Below, one piece after another: positions 63,101 to 64,000 of a stretch of DNA of 64,000 nucleotides (within the stretch, counting starts at the first letter, position 1; each line of letters begins with the position of its first letter). The stretch comes from Cydia pomonella (taxonomy: Eukaryota > Arthropoda > Insecta > Lepidoptera > Tortricidae). Below the pieces are notes generated by a model. The model saw only the letters and a program-made list of their open reading frames with translations, was not told where the DNA came from and searched no databases. A program made the position numbers and the translations under genes. The stretch lies in NCBI RefSeq assembly GCF_033807575.1, contig NC_084703.1:13578001-13642000 (forward strand), given 5' to 3'.

Positions 63101-63683
63101 CATATTTAAATTACCTTCGTTGTTATATTAATACACAAGTAACCAAAATATATCTAGAAAATAATTTGACAAGGGGGCCCAATCTCTTAAGAAAATCGAC
63201 GATCTCCTTTCGTTATCTGCCTCTATTGCTCGAATACGCAAGAGTGATAGAGAGGCGGATAACAAAATTTCGATTTTCGTGTTTCGCGGTAGGCCTTCAG
63301 CTCCTATGTGCTACCGGCGCCCTCTACGCAGAGTTTTGCGTAATATGATAACAGCAGCCAAATAACACTAGACCCTACTCAGTGTTGTGTTCCTGCCGGT
63401 GAGTAAGGTTGCCAGAGCTCAACGAGGGGGGTGTTTAGGGTTGGCAACGCGCATGTAACTCCTCTGGAGTTGCAGGCGTACATAGGCTACGGAGACTACT
63501 TACCATCAGGCAGGCCGTATGCTTGTTTGTCACCGACGTAATATAAAAAAATATTATCACGAGAGATTGATATGCTAATTGTTTTTGTTTCAGTATGTCA
63601 ATTGCTGTGGGAGCTCTGTATATCCGAAAATATTTCAATGAAAACTCGAAGGCCAACGCTCTTGAAATGGTGAATGACATTAG
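6294..63683 (+). CDS. Neprilysin-like M13 zinc metallopeptidase, spliced, 5' part (exons 1-11)
   Basis: Coding exons 6294-6304, 21587-21640, 48852-48988, 53985-54092, 57512-57757, 60345-60556, 61286-61462, 61766-61851, 61942-62047, 62142-62326 and 63594-63683 join in one frame: 1412 nt, about 470 residues, all with GT/AG borders. Seen: a cytoplasmic N-terminus, membrane segment at about residues 36-60, CSQPGCVHT (95-103), DPCDDFYQFSCG (116-127), LYQACMNRS (179-186), DQASLGLSREY in exon 7, and WKEC (431-434). These are hallmarks of the M13 N-terminal subdomain, whose members are type II membrane or secreted peptidases that cleave small signalling peptides outside the cell. Family length is about 750 residues, so some 280-300 residues, including HExxH and ExxxD, lie past the right edge; activity cannot be judged here. 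Possible N-glycosylation: N184-R-S, N249-S-T, N325-A-T. Exons are GC-richer than the introns. The exact subfamily (Nep, Nep-like, ECE-like) is not determined. Confidence 0.93.
6354..7763 (+). other. Intron 1, first part
   Basis: Starts with GTAAGT at 6354 (or 6305). AT-rich, no repeat or exon recognised before the SINE insertion. Intron 1 is about 15.2 kb in total, a typical place for regulatory sequence. Confidence 0.6.
7780..8101 (+). mobile_element. tRNA-derived SINE with perfect 16-base target duplication
   Basis: The head contains an A box TGGCCTAGCGG and a B box GGTTCAAACCC at the spacing of a tRNA gene; an unrelated body follows, and the tail is GAGGAAGAAGAAG. The 16-mer GACTAAGTAAGGAGCG occurs at 7764-7779 and again at 8102-8117, directly flanking the element, so this is a real and fairly recent retroposition. 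The tail matches the 3' end of the LINE remnant at 12643-12784, the likely source of its reverse transcriptase. A 74-codon frame through it (7809-8033) is not a gene. Confidence 0.88.
8118..9563 (+). other. Intron 1, nothing recognised
   Basis: AT-rich intron with a short GC-rich patch near 9345-9385 (GAGCGCGCGTGGGCGGGC). No exon or repeat structure supported. Confidence 0.5.
9564..9796. repeat. Interspersed element with internal inverted repeats, copy B
   Basis: Reverse-complement copy of 3594-3822: shares ACAGTACATATGG, CACTCCCTTCGGTCGTGTTT and CGCACTTGTATCGTAATGTA. It lies 3' of exon 1, with copy A 5' of the promoter. Confidence 0.7.
9797..11567 (+). other. Intron 1, nothing recognised
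   Basis: AT-rich intron; small open frames (10281-10463 plus, 11118-11315 minus) have no recognisable protein features. Confidence 0.5.
11568..11622 (+). repeat. Repeat fragment shared with 44093-44150
   Basis: ATGGTGTTCACATGTATCTG here and ATGGTGTTCACAAATATCTG at 44106 share a GAACAAAG continuation. Probably pieces of one interspersed element. Confidence 0.45.
12117..12400 (+). repeat. GGGTTCC / GGACCCTA family element, decayed
   Basis: The middle reads CATACATTATGGACCCATGG, then a G-rich block, and the end reads GACAGATAGACAGACGGGTA, ATGGTGAAACTATAAGGGTT and GGGACCCTAAAAAC. The same order of blocks occurs in 25818-26446 and at the end of 36715-38037. Confidence 0.65.
12643..12787 (+). pseudogene. 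RTE-like LINE 3' end remnant
   Basis: The open frame KRWMDCVKEDMRKKGVSAVV, then TKDRGEWERRTCCADLT, stops at TAA 12754. It resembles the extreme C-terminus of RTE-type LINE polymerases (R-W-x-D, D-R-x-x-W). A tail GGGCAGGAGGAAGAAGAAG follows, the same kind of tail as the SINE at 7780-8101. Severely 5'-truncated. Confidence 0.65.
12788..14146 (+). other. Intron 1, nothing recognised
   Basis: A short degenerate repeat of the type TCTCCAATCATCGACACTAA lies at about 13067-13135. Otherwise AT-rich sequence without coding signal. Confidence 0.45.
14147..14470. mobile_element. Foldback MITE, CATACAAACGTAG family, copy 2
   Basis: Left arm GCATACAAACGTAGTCCCCA and right arm ending AACGTTTGTATAAA; a second inner inverted pair is CAGCTATGCCCCTACGTTT / AAACGTAGGGGCATAGCTG. 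The interior matches copy 1 at 2754-3060. Confidence 0.65.
14471..15082 (+). other. Intron 1, nothing recognised
   Basis: AT-rich; a short (CATC)n run occurs at about 14944-14959. Confidence 0.45.
15083..15203. mobile_element. Foldback MITE with 25-base perfect arms
   Basis: ATTTAACTAATTCTACGGAT and its continuation TCCAC at the left are exactly reversed at the right end (GTGGA, ATCCGTAGAATTAGTTAAAT). The core reads GACATGTTTCGGAGAGCC, a sequence I recognise from lepidopteran repeats. 121 bases, non-coding. Confidence 0.75.
15640..15745 (-). repeat. Interspersed repeat fragment (CGAGCAAGCGAAAGGTTCC family)
   Basis: On the minus strand it reads ACAAGGGGGCAAAGTTGTTG and GAGCAAGCGAAAGGTTCC. 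The plus strand near 44540-44620 has ACAACAAGAGAGCAAAGTTT and GAGCAAGCGAAAGATTC in the same order. Confidence 0.5.
15746..17697 (+). other. Intron 1, nothing recognised
   Basis: Two GC-richer patches (about 16036-16140 and 16560-16650) stand out in AT-rich DNA. They have open frames (15972-16190, 16477-16788) but no protein family resemblance. They may be regulatory, or decayed repeats. Confidence 0.4.
17698..17800 (+). repeat. Decayed tRNA-headed SINE
   Basis: TAGCCTAGTAGGTAGTGACC (A-box-like) and TTGGGTTCGAATC (B-box-like), about 40 bases apart, match the head of the SINE lying on the minus strand at about 35095-35320. The body is hardly recognisable. Confidence 0.5.
18142..18168 (+). repeat. 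CA microsatellite
   Basis: About 13 uninterrupted CA dinucleotides, followed by TGTG. Confidence 0.9.
18599..18645 (+). repeat. GGGTTCCGTAC family, 5' end fragment
   Basis: GGTCAAATGCGAGTTCG, then ACTCGCGCACCGAGGGTTCC. This matches the start of 36715-38037 (GGCCAAGTGCGAGTCGGACT, CGCGCATGAAGGGTTCC). Confidence 0.6.
18646..19830 (+). other. Intron 1, nothing recognised
   Basis: AT-rich; the 75-codon minus frame at 19451-19678 has no recognisable features. Confidence 0.45.
19831..19924. repeat. Partial copy C of the GTACATATGG element
   Basis: TCTCGCACTTGTATCGTAAT and AGTACATATGGTGCTACTGT match the ends of copies A and B, here joined in a different order. Confidence 0.55.
19925..21586 (+). 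other. Intron 1, last part
   Basis: AT-rich; ends with the polypyrimidine tract and CAG acceptor at 21586. No other exon recognised. Confidence 0.5.
21587..21640 (+). CDS. Exon 2: cytoplasmic N-terminal tail
   Basis: Acceptor TTTTTTGTTGCAG ends at 21586 and donor GTAAGT starts at 21641. The 54-nt exon reads (T)GCG GAC GGA GAA, giving ADGEYIATNFNNMRNNV, phase 2 in and out. The frame that starts at the third base is closed by TGA, and this frame continues directly into the membrane-anchor exon. The peptide is polar and Asn-rich, as expected for a short cytosolic tail. An internal ATG at 21624 could act as a start if the leader is spliced at 6141. Confidence 0.75.
21878..22090 (+). repeat. Interspersed repeat fragment with GTCCGTCCATCCGTC tract
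   Basis: CCGTCCGTCCATCCGTCTGT, then TCGGGAACGCGTGGAGGTAT and GGCCGTTTATGCCGCAAGAA, an order I recognise from lepidopteran repeats. 23505-23690 looks like a further part of the same element. Confidence 0.5.
22091..23504 (+). other. Intron 2, nothing firmly recognised
   Basis: Contains a small piece (23009-23040, minus) of the family at 5378-5482. The rest is AT-rich and non-coding. Confidence 0.45.
23505..23690 (-). repeat. GGGTTCCGTAC family fragment, reversed
   Basis: GTACGGAACCTGCGGCGGAC then GTTCGACTCGAACATGTCC is a decayed reverse complement of the family start (GGCCAAGTGCGAGTCGGACT ... GGGTTCCGTAC). Upstream, GACCTAGAACTACGAAATTT and AGTATGGTCTTATA-like blocks fit the element body. Confidence 0.5.
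23691..25652 (+). other. Intron 2, AT-rich, one local direct repeat
   Basis: A 21-base direct repeat (CATTTGGAAATTCAATTTAC plus A) occurs at 24998-25018 and 25071-25091. Otherwise no gene or element recognised. Confidence 0.5.
25653..25725 (-). repeat. Reversed 3' end of a GGGTTCC family element
   Basis: AGGGTTCCGTAGTTAACTAG, CCCTTATAGTTTCACCATGT and CCGTCTGTCTGTCCGTCTG are the reverse complement of the tail at 26380-26446, so two tails face each other. Confidence 0.7.
25818..26446 (+). mobile_element. Near-complete GGCCAAGAGC ... CGGAACCCTA element
   Basis: Starts CGGCCAAGAGCATGTCGGGC and GGGTTCCGTAGTTACTC, has a central G-rich block GTTAGAGGGGGTGGGACCC and CCAAATTTCAGCTTTCTAGC, and ends GACAGACAGACTGACGGACA, ATGGCGAAACTATAAGGG and TTGACTACGGAACCCTAAAA. 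Non-coding; of a type abundant in lepidopteran introns. The 65-codon frame at 26023-26220 is incidental. Confidence 0.7.
26447..28540 (+). other. Intron 2, AT-rich
   Basis: Holds the repeat fragment at 26700-26745 (see 2062-2110). CCTAACCTAACCT at about 27665 is too short to call telomeric. No exon seen. Confidence 0.45.
28541..28698. mobile_element. Foldback MITE, GGCCGCGTAGCC ends
   Basis: Arms 28547-28583 and 28656-28692: GGCCGCGTAGCCAAAGT against ACGTTGGCTACGCGGCC, and ATTCACGCTCCGT against ACGGAGCGTGAA. About 72 bases lie between them. Non-coding. Confidence 0.7.
28699..30243 (+). other. Intron 2, with GC-rich patches and a MITE scrap
   Basis: 29325-29425 is strongly GC-rich (TGCGCCTGCGCTGCGCC) against the AT-rich intron. 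29524-29610 holds a decayed start of the ACAGTCAGCATCAA family (see 43112). 30055-30115 is another GC-rich patch. No exon can be supported. Confidence 0.4.
30244..30434. mobile_element. MITE, GTACCCCTAG family, copy 2
   Basis: Same structure and nearly the same interior as 1832-2023 (GGGTTTTTGAACAGCGCGCC, AAGCGGGACGTTTTGGAAAG). Ends GTACCTCTAGTG / CACTAGGGGTAC-like. Both copies have GTAC at both edges. Confidence 0.8.
30488..30645 (+). repeat. GGCCAAGTGCGAGTCGG family, 5' fragment
   Basis: Starts GGCCAAGTGCGAGTCGGTGC, with AGGGTTCCGTACCCAAAGGG and TCAGTCTGTCTGTC further on. Confidence 0.6.
30646..31753 (+). other. Intron 2, nothing recognised
   Basis: An 18-base tandem duplication (TTTAAAGAAGGACAATGGAG) lies at about 30949-30990. 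Small minus-strand frames here have no family features. Confidence 0.4.
31754..31963 (-). pseudogene. LINE reverse transcriptase fragment
   Basis: The minus-strand frame contains KLKIKKTAMDTCILPYLTYG, then GQTWTHTNKSKLKIRTCQRA and MEKS. This is the segment after the polymerase palm (I-L-P-x-L-T-Y-G-x-x-T-W, C-Q-R-A-M-E) of RTE-like non-LTR elements. Only about 70 codons remain and both sides are lost. A dead fragment. Confidence 0.75.
31964..34962 (+). other. Intron 2, AT-rich, one shared fragment
   Basis: 33940-33973 (ACATTTGATCCTCAAGAAAA, then TCAAAATCGATTG) is shared with 62964-62997, so part of this stretch is probably a transposon whose ends I could not define. No coding sequence seen. 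Confidence 0.4.
34967..35115. repeat. Inverted pair of SINE 3' ends
   Basis: GGGACTTAGTCAATTTGTGT at 34980 and AATTGACTAAGTCCCATAGC at 35088 are reverse complements. The outer ends AAGCCTTATTGAGCT / AGCTCAATATGGCTT also match. Two copies of one SINE tail face each other over an AT-rich spacer (ATAAATAAATCAATAAAT). Confidence 0.65.
35095..35320 (-). mobile_element. tRNA-headed SINE, minus strand
   Basis: On the minus strand: GAAGCCGATGGTCCCGGGTT, then CAAATCCTGGTAAGGGCATT (B box GGTTCAAATCC) and TTGTTCCTGAGTCATGGGTG, ending in the tail described at 34967-35115. I recognise this as a widespread lepidopteran SINE. The head is partly degenerate. Confidence 0.65.
35321..36227 (+). other. Intron 2, nothing recognised
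   Basis: AT-rich; the 70-codon minus frame at 35797-36009 has no features. Confidence 0.45.
36228..36690 (+). repeat. Retroelement-like repeat with CGACCGAGCTTTGCTCGG start
   Basis: Starts GGGCGACCGAGCTTTGCTCG and ends CGAAATCGTTAGAGCCGTTT, then CCGAGAT, a TA run (36660-36674) and ACAAGAATTG. I know both ends from lepidopteran repeats. A SINE head on the other strand is nested within. Confidence 0.5.
36405..36490 (-). repeat. tRNA-like SINE head, minus strand
   Basis: On the minus strand: CCGTCTGGTCCAGCGGGTTA (A-box-like TGGTCCAGCGG), then ACGGGTTCGAATCTCGCCCG (B box), at tRNA spacing. It does not fold as an intact tRNA that I could verify. Confidence 0.6.
36715..38037 (+). mobile_element. 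GGCCAAGTGCG ... CGGAACCCTA element enlarged by an internal tandem array
   Basis: Starts GGCCAAGTGCGAGTCGGACT, ends GACAGACAGACGGACATGAC, ATAAGGGTTCCG and TGGCTACGGAACCCTAAAAA, as in the other family members. The body, normally one unit, is repeated: see the array at 36763-37800. Non-coding. Confidence 0.7.
36763..37800 (+). repeat. Tandem array, about 285-base unit, nearly four copies
   Basis: GACGTATTAAAAAAAA recurs at 36763, 36971, 37257 and 37541 (steps 208, 286, 284). Each full unit holds TTCGGTGGAAGTTT, AAGTTACAGGGGGGGG, GTGTCTCTCGCGCAAAC and ACCTATCCATAGATACCCCA. The units are very alike, so the expansion is recent. The first unit is shortened. Confidence 0.9.
38401..38412 (+). repeat. 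Left target-site duplication of the LINE
   Basis: ACTAAGGAGTTA, repeated exactly at 40922-40933. Confidence 0.85.
38413..40921 (+). mobile_element. 5'-truncated non-LTR retrotransposon (LINE) insertion
   Basis: A 2.5-kb insertion flanked by the perfect 12-base duplication ACTAAGGAGTTA (38401-38412, 40922-40933). It begins inside the polymerase ORF (an in-frame stop at 38403 lies in host DNA) and ends after a 77-base 3' UTR with a CACTAACTAACACTAACT tail. The endonuclease part and the 5' UTR are missing, so the copy is dead on arrival, but its reading frame has no stop or shift. It is in sense orientation within intron 2 of the peptidase gene. Confidence 0.9.
38421..40844 (+). CDS. LINE reverse transcriptase with RNase H domain, 5'-truncated, frame intact
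   Basis: Open for 807 codons from GTG 38421 (open from 38406, no true ATG start) to TAG 40842. Reverse transcriptase: FRPISLTSF (115-123), motif A FIDIEGAFD (184-192, Asp186), GCPQGGVLSPLLWN (240-253), YADD (273-276), then KYLGIILDDRLNWNKHL. RNase H: FTDGSK (Asp537), Glu572, SDSK (Asp598), GNDAADELA (Asp651). A C-x2-C-x8-H-x4-C zinc motif (C752, C755, H764, C769) is near the end. RNase H plus this RT type points to the I/LOA group rather than RTE; the clade call is moderate. The N-terminal endonuclease is absent, so it cannot move on its own. Confidence 0.92.
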   Translation: METHFPGCKVVNEQDPEQDTMNYNPTESEWRTAECITEYNKTTWAVNSFDNFKSPGTDGIYPALLKWGGHTLIKHLSNLLCSCIAFRYIPYKWREVKVIFLPKPGKTDYSDPKSFRPISLTSFMLKTLERLCDRELKDTALKNIEIHPNQHAYSQGKSTDSALHAVVSNIENALARKNSCLGTFIDIEGAFDKTNFSSIQQALQRHRTNPLVTEWIMNMLRQRIIRLSENQTHQALVMRGCPQGGVLSPLLWNLVVNELITKLNNEHFMTIGYADDLVILISGLVINTLCDLTQTALKIVEKWCKENDLSVNPKKTDTILFTHKRKLGTYELPTLFGTRLTLSKDVKYLGIILDDRLNWNKHLDNKLNKATVAFWQCRRMVGKRWGLAPHIILWLYKMVIMPMISYGSVVWWPRTQLTTVIDKLNKTQRLACVAATGCMRTTPTAALEIMLGLLPLHIYIQKEAAATALRLKKLNLWTSFSSSHKKIYENMISKLPMLAAPIDKTPKTMIFWKEYAISLTEDPKEGLDQTNLRIFTDGSKTFEGTGCGVFSEDLNIHISKPLGEHNTVFQAECVGIIEACNAITRRQVKHENILILSDSKSVLQALCSDKINSELILECHRSLTEVSKEGNKVTIQWIKGHSGSRGNDAADELARKGSETTAYGPEPIIPLPISYIHNQLDLHHRQLHNKYWNEMDTCRQTKDFLPELNHKLTKILLKTPRHQLRKIVGLITGHNTLNKHLHNMGKTDSPMCRACMEEEETTKHILLDCKQVEVYRNKYLGNPCTLGEAISSLKTLLGFVEELGWLE
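40934..43109 (+). other. Intron 2, with a GACTC/AAGTC-rich stretch
   Basis: 42140-42510 is unusually rich in AAGTC, GACTC and AAGACTT words in both orientations, as in a decayed satellite. CTTAAGAAAATCGACGATCTC at about 41561-41581 is shared with 63187-63207. No gene seen. Confidence 0.45.
43112..43320. mobile_element. TA-flanked MITE, CAGTCAGCATCAAA family, copy 1
   Basis: Starts CAGTCAGCATCAAAATTAGC and ends GCTACTTTTGATGCTGACTG, flanked by TA on both sides, the target of Tc1/mariner-type transposases. The fuller copy at 53616-53835 has the same ends. Confidence 0.85.
43323..44080 (+). other. Intron 2, nothing recognised
   Basis: AT-rich, non-coding as far as can be seen. Confidence 0.45.
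44081..44150 (+). repeat. Repeat fragment (GGTGTTCACAAATATCTGAAC)
   Basis: Shared in decayed form with 11568-11622; it abuts the LINE remnant that follows. Confidence 0.45.
44160..44470 (+). pseudogene. LINE C-terminal zinc-finger remnant
   Basis: The frame at 44160-44402 reads KKRGEWRNLLHDGIAKHDEV, then FTCDLCGRKCRAAIGLYSHR and KRC. The WR-x-x-L start and the C-x2-C-x-R-x-C-x5-GL-x-SH-x-x-x-C finger are typical of the extreme C-terminus of RTE-like LINE polymerases, not of a host gene. An ATG trinucleotide run (44446-44466) follows, as a simple tail. Severely 5'-truncated. Confidence 0.65.
44471..47670 (+). other. Intron 2, mostly unrecognised
   Basis: 44535-44700 carries the plus-strand copy of the CGAGCAAGCGAAAG family (see 15640). 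A short hairpin AATGCTTTTAAC / GTTAAAAGCATT lies at 46954-46984. No exon is supported between here and exon 3. Confidence 0.45.
47671..48130 (+). repeat. Degenerate tandem repeat, about 108-base period, with ATGGCGGCC motifs
   Basis: AAGATGGCTGCC (47673), AAAATGGCGGCC (47958) and AATATGGCGGCC (48066) recur with GATCCTCAGATATCAATTTT and GCAAAAATGAAGAAAT blocks. The last step is exactly 108, so the frame stays open across copies (47805-48143). The open frame looks like a by-product of the period, not a gene. Confidence 0.7.
48852..48988 (+). CDS. Exon 3: type II transmembrane anchor
   Basis: Encodes PSFWGQRSKMEKRLL, then a hydrophobic stretch LMVAGVTSALAVAFCVAFVL and ALLLRPTPAQP. The basic residues before a 24-25 residue hydrophobic segment predict a cytosol-in signal anchor. 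The donor is CCCG/GTAACA at 48989, phase 1. Two in-frame acceptors exist: AACAG ending at 48851 (used here; joins as NNVKPSFW) and TTTATTTCAG ending at 48833, which would add six residues (LPFVNR, with N in place of K at the junction). Confidence 0.85.
48989..50152 (+). other. Intron 3, first part
   Basis: AT-rich. A 60-codon open stretch after an acceptor-like TTTTGTAG at 49741 runs to TAA at 49921 in the gene's frame, but it has no matching donor and no family resemblance. Confidence 0.45.
50153..50273 (+). CDS. Candidate alternative first coding exon: signal peptide for a secreted isoform
   Basis: An ATG at 50153 opens 40 codons ending in a consensus donor ATTG/GTAAGTTT at 50274. The peptide starts MFNHTATSYAWICMLVVIYC, followed by TQADNIMQQ: a short polar n-region, a hydrophobic core and a TQA/D site that obeys the -3,-1 rule for signal peptidase. 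The exon ends in phase 1, the same as anchor exon 3, so it can join exon 4 at 53985 (G+AC = Asp). It lies between exons 3 and 4, as a replacement first exon would. The 5' end is unclear: a possible acceptor TATATATCAG ends at 50148, or transcription may start just upstream. Drosophila Nep4 makes membrane and soluble forms, a precedent. Phase and peptide are seen; use is inferred. Confidence 0.5.
50274..53615 (+). other. Intron 3, middle part
   Basis: 51170-51510 has several CTCACCCC / GGGGTGAG words in both orientations, suggesting a decayed inverted-repeat element. The rest is unremarkable AT-rich intron. Confidence 0.45.
53616..53835. mobile_element. TA-flanked MITE, CAGTCAGCATCAAA family, copy 2
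   Basis: Starts CAGTCAGTATCATAAGTAGC and ends GATCCGCTACTTTTGATGCT plus GACTG, flanked by TA. It ends about 150 bases before exon 4. Confidence 0.85.
53985..54092 (+). CDS. Exon 4: stalk and start of the M13 ectodomain
   Basis: Acceptor TCTGCATTTTAG ends at 53984 and donor ACAG/GTGAGA starts at 54093; phase 1 on both sides, 108 nt. It encodes a low-complexity stalk (DMPQTSELRFSESMPPATNS, then KGSDEK) followed by ICSQPGCVHT, the typical opening of M13 ectodomains where a paired Cys precedes the first helix. Both the membrane exon 3 and the candidate secretory exon at 50153 can splice here in frame. Confidence 0.9.
54285..55071. mobile_element. TA-flanked non-autonomous DNA transposon, GCCATTGGACAAA ends
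   Basis: Left end CAGTGTGTCGCTAGCCATTG plus GACAAA; right end TTTGTCCAATGGCTAAGGTT plus ACCCTG; TA on both sides. 787 bases; no transposase frame (longest is 67 codons, no DDD/DDE features). Confidence 0.75.
55072..55542 (+). other. Intron 4, spacer between two transposons
   Basis: Plain AT-rich DNA; overlapping minus-strand frames here have no features. Confidence 0.45.
55545..56626. mobile_element. TA-flanked non-autonomous DNA transposon, CACCGTGTTTTT ends
   Basis: Left CACCGTGTTTTTTTGATTTC plus CGTTAATTTC; the right end reversed reads CACCGTGTTTTTATTGAATT plus CCGTTAATTCC; TA on both sides. 1082 bases, with no transposase frame. Confidence 0.8.
56627..57511 (+). other. Intron 4, last part
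   Basis: AT-rich; TACATAGGTGGCGCTA near 57066 resembles scattered repeat sequence. Ends in the exon 5 acceptor. Confidence 0.45.
57512..57757 (+). CDS. Exon 5: M13 N-terminal subdomain, CDDFYQFSCG motif
   Basis: Acceptor TCATTATACAG ends at 57511 and donor AGAA/GTGAGT starts at 57758; 246 nt, phase 1 in and out. It encodes ASKLLLNMDEKVDPCDDFYQ, then FSCGSFLKTTRIPDD, and ends FVLAKTLYQACMNR. The Cys residues at 118, 126 and 182 are in the positions expected for the conserved M13 disulfide network. The long exon is GC-rich relative to its flanks. Confidence 0.95.
57758..60344 (+). other. Intron 5
   Basis: Holds a scrap of the 5378-5482 family near 58636-58685. No exon recognised; small frames at 59360-59833 show no family features. 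Confidence 0.5.
60345..60556 (+). CDS. Exon 6: M13 N-terminal subdomain
   Basis: Acceptor GGATTGCAG ends at 60344 and donor GAT/GTAAGG starts at 60557; 212 nt, phase 1 to 0. It encodes SSIEARGTAPLLEMLRRLGG, then WPVLEGTAWNENAFSWEK, and ends VDVKNSTKRIID. The G-x-x-P-L-L-x-x-L-x-x-x-G-G-W-P pattern is standard for neprilysins. N249-S-T is a likely glycosylation site. Confidence 0.95.
60557..61285 (+). other. Intron 6
   Basis: 729 bases, AT-rich. The 61010-61170 stretch is more mixed in base composition but does not match the peptidase or any element I know. Confidence 0.55.
61286..61462 (+). CDS. Exon 7: M13 N-terminal subdomain, DQASLGL motif
   Basis: Acceptor TTTATCAACAG ends at 61285 and donor AAT/GTAAGC starts at 61463; 177 nt, phase 0 both ends. 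It encodes LDQASLGLSREYLNRGMSDK, then LVQAYYDYMVDIAVLLGADR and ELKDSLQFEMKLAN. D-Q-x-x-L-G-L-x-x-x-Y is a conserved M13 signature. GC content is high. Confidence 0.95.
61463..61765 (+). other. Intron 7
   Basis: 303 bases with no structure beyond splice signals. Confidence 0.7.
61766..61851 (+). CDS. Exon 8: M13 N-terminal subdomain
   Basis: Acceptor GTATTTTACAG ends at 61765 and donor CCTAG/GTAAGT starts at 61852; 86 nt, phase 0 to 2. It encodes ISLPLEKRRNATSLYNPMTI and AQMQQKFP. The segment R-R-N-x-T-x-x-Y-N-x-M-T-I matches family members. The NAT is a possible glycosylation site. Confidence 0.93.
61942..62047 (+). CDS. Exon 9: M13 N-terminal subdomain
   Basis: Acceptor TTTTGTTTAG ends at 61941 and donor GAG/GTTTGT starts at 62048; 106 nt, phase 2 to 0. 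It encodes RIPWLEYINNLLAPHTQVGL and DEIAIVNVPKYFSELE. The intron before it is only 90 bases. The donor GTTTGT is weaker than the others but the reading frame on both sides supports it. Confidence 0.92.
62142..62326 (+). CDS. Exon 10: M13 domain, WKEC segment
   Basis: Acceptor ACCAATTGCAG ends at 62141 and donor TCAG/GTAACA starts at 62327; 185 nt, phase 0 to 2. It encodes ILLETTPKRVQANYVMWRVA, then GASVSYLTEALRRRQLTYVT and RESRWKECADTTSV. The N-Y-x-x-W-R and R-W-x-x-C motifs are conserved across M13 peptidases. Confidence 0.95.
62695..63298. mobile_element. MITE-like element with GAGGCCTACCGCGAAAC ends
   Basis: Left GAGGCCTACCGCGAAACGCT and right GTTTCGCGGTAGGCCTTC are inverted, with AAAATCG / CGATTTT just inside. 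It contains an inner hairpin (GTTATCTGCCTCTAT / AGAGAGGCGGATAAC) and a scrap starting TACAGTCAGCATCAAA at 62884. The ends match the foldback element at 2248-2359. It lies in intron 10. Confidence 0.6.
63418..63535 (-). repeat. Retroelement 3' end fragment next to exon 11
   Basis: The reverse complement contains CATACGGCCTGCCTGATGGT, then AAGTAGTCTCCGTAGCCTAT and TTACATGCGCGTTGCCAACC, the family of 5378-5482. It ends about 58 bases before the exon 11 acceptor. Confidence 0.7.
63594..63683 (+). CDS. Exon 11: M13 domain, last exon in the window
   Basis: Acceptor GTTTTTGTTTCAG ends at 63593 and donor ATTAG/GTGAGT starts at 63684; 90 nt, phase 2 in and out. It encodes SMSIAVGALYIRKYFNENSK and ANALEMVNDI, matching the family stretch A-x-G-x-L-Y-x-x-x-x-F just before the catalytic half. 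The gene continues past position 64000. Confidence 0.93.
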
Positions 63684-64000
63684 GTGAGTTTACATCTTAT
63701 ATCTTACGGCGTATTTACTGCCGTAACTCCGAAGGTTAAAATTGAAAGGGGGTTGTTACAGTATGGAGGTATAGTCCTATCCGGCAGAAAGCACGAAACT
63801 TGGCATGCATATAGGTTTTAGGTTTATAAGAATAAATGGAAGTAGGTTAGATTTTTTATAATATGTTTATATGTTTTGTATTGTTTTTGTACGTGTTTTT
63901 ATATTTTACTTTCATATACATATTGTAAAAAGACTAACTGAAAAAGAAAGATAAATAATGGAAGTAGAAACATACCGAGAAGTTATTGTTTCTAACTCTC
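63684..64000 (+). other. Intron 11, start
   Basis: From the GTGAGT donor to the window edge; AT-rich, no exon seen. Confidence 0.7.

Noticed and set aside
1..64000. CRISPR arrays, operons, ribosome binding sites, bacterial attachment sites
   Set aside because: The window is eukaryotic; introns, SINEs and LINEs are present and no such prokaryotic structure was seen.

Overview
This is a stretch of animal genome, almost certainly from a moth or butterfly (Lepidoptera). It is AT-rich, has long introns crowded with short transposons, and carries tRNA-headed SINEs, TA-flanked MITEs and repeats with GGGTTCCGTA / CGGAACCCTA ends of types I know from lepidopteran genomes. The organism call is inference from repeat style and protein family. 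No database search was possible.

One host gene dominates: the first 11 coding exons of a neprilysin-like M13 zinc metallopeptidase on the + strand. A core promoter (TATA box at 6048, initiator at 6079) leads into exon 1. Ten further exons with canonical GT/AG borders and matching phases follow up to 63683. They encode about 470 residues: a cytoplasmic N-terminus, one type II membrane anchor and the first part of the M13 ectodomain. The catalytic half (HExxH and ExxxD) must lie beyond the right edge.

The most interesting point is a set of possible alternative N-termini. Three donors at the first exon are each compatible with an in-frame ATG. Exon 3 has two in-frame acceptors 18 bases apart. 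A separate short exon at 50153-50273, in the intron after the membrane-anchor exon, encodes a good signal peptide and ends in the right phase to splice onto exon 4. It would replace the anchor with a cleavable signal, giving a secreted enzyme, as reported for Drosophila Nep4.

Layout: 1-6047 is upstream DNA with several inverted-repeat elements and a decayed jockey-like LINE end. 6048-6353 is promoter and exon 1. Intron 1 (to 21586) holds a SINE with a perfect 16-base target duplication, a LINE 3' end and MITEs. Intron 2 (21641-48851) holds a repeat stack at 36.2-40.9 kb, including an element with an internal 285-base tandem array and a 5'-truncated LINE whose 807-codon reading frame is still open. 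Introns 3 to 5 hold TA-flanked transposons and the alternative exon. Exons 6 to 11 cluster at 60.3-63.7 kb.

I see no second host gene, no true tRNA gene, no rRNA and no viral element. I did not find a new multi-gene system. The best candidates for new biology are the alternative secreted exon and the multiple start choices of the peptidase.
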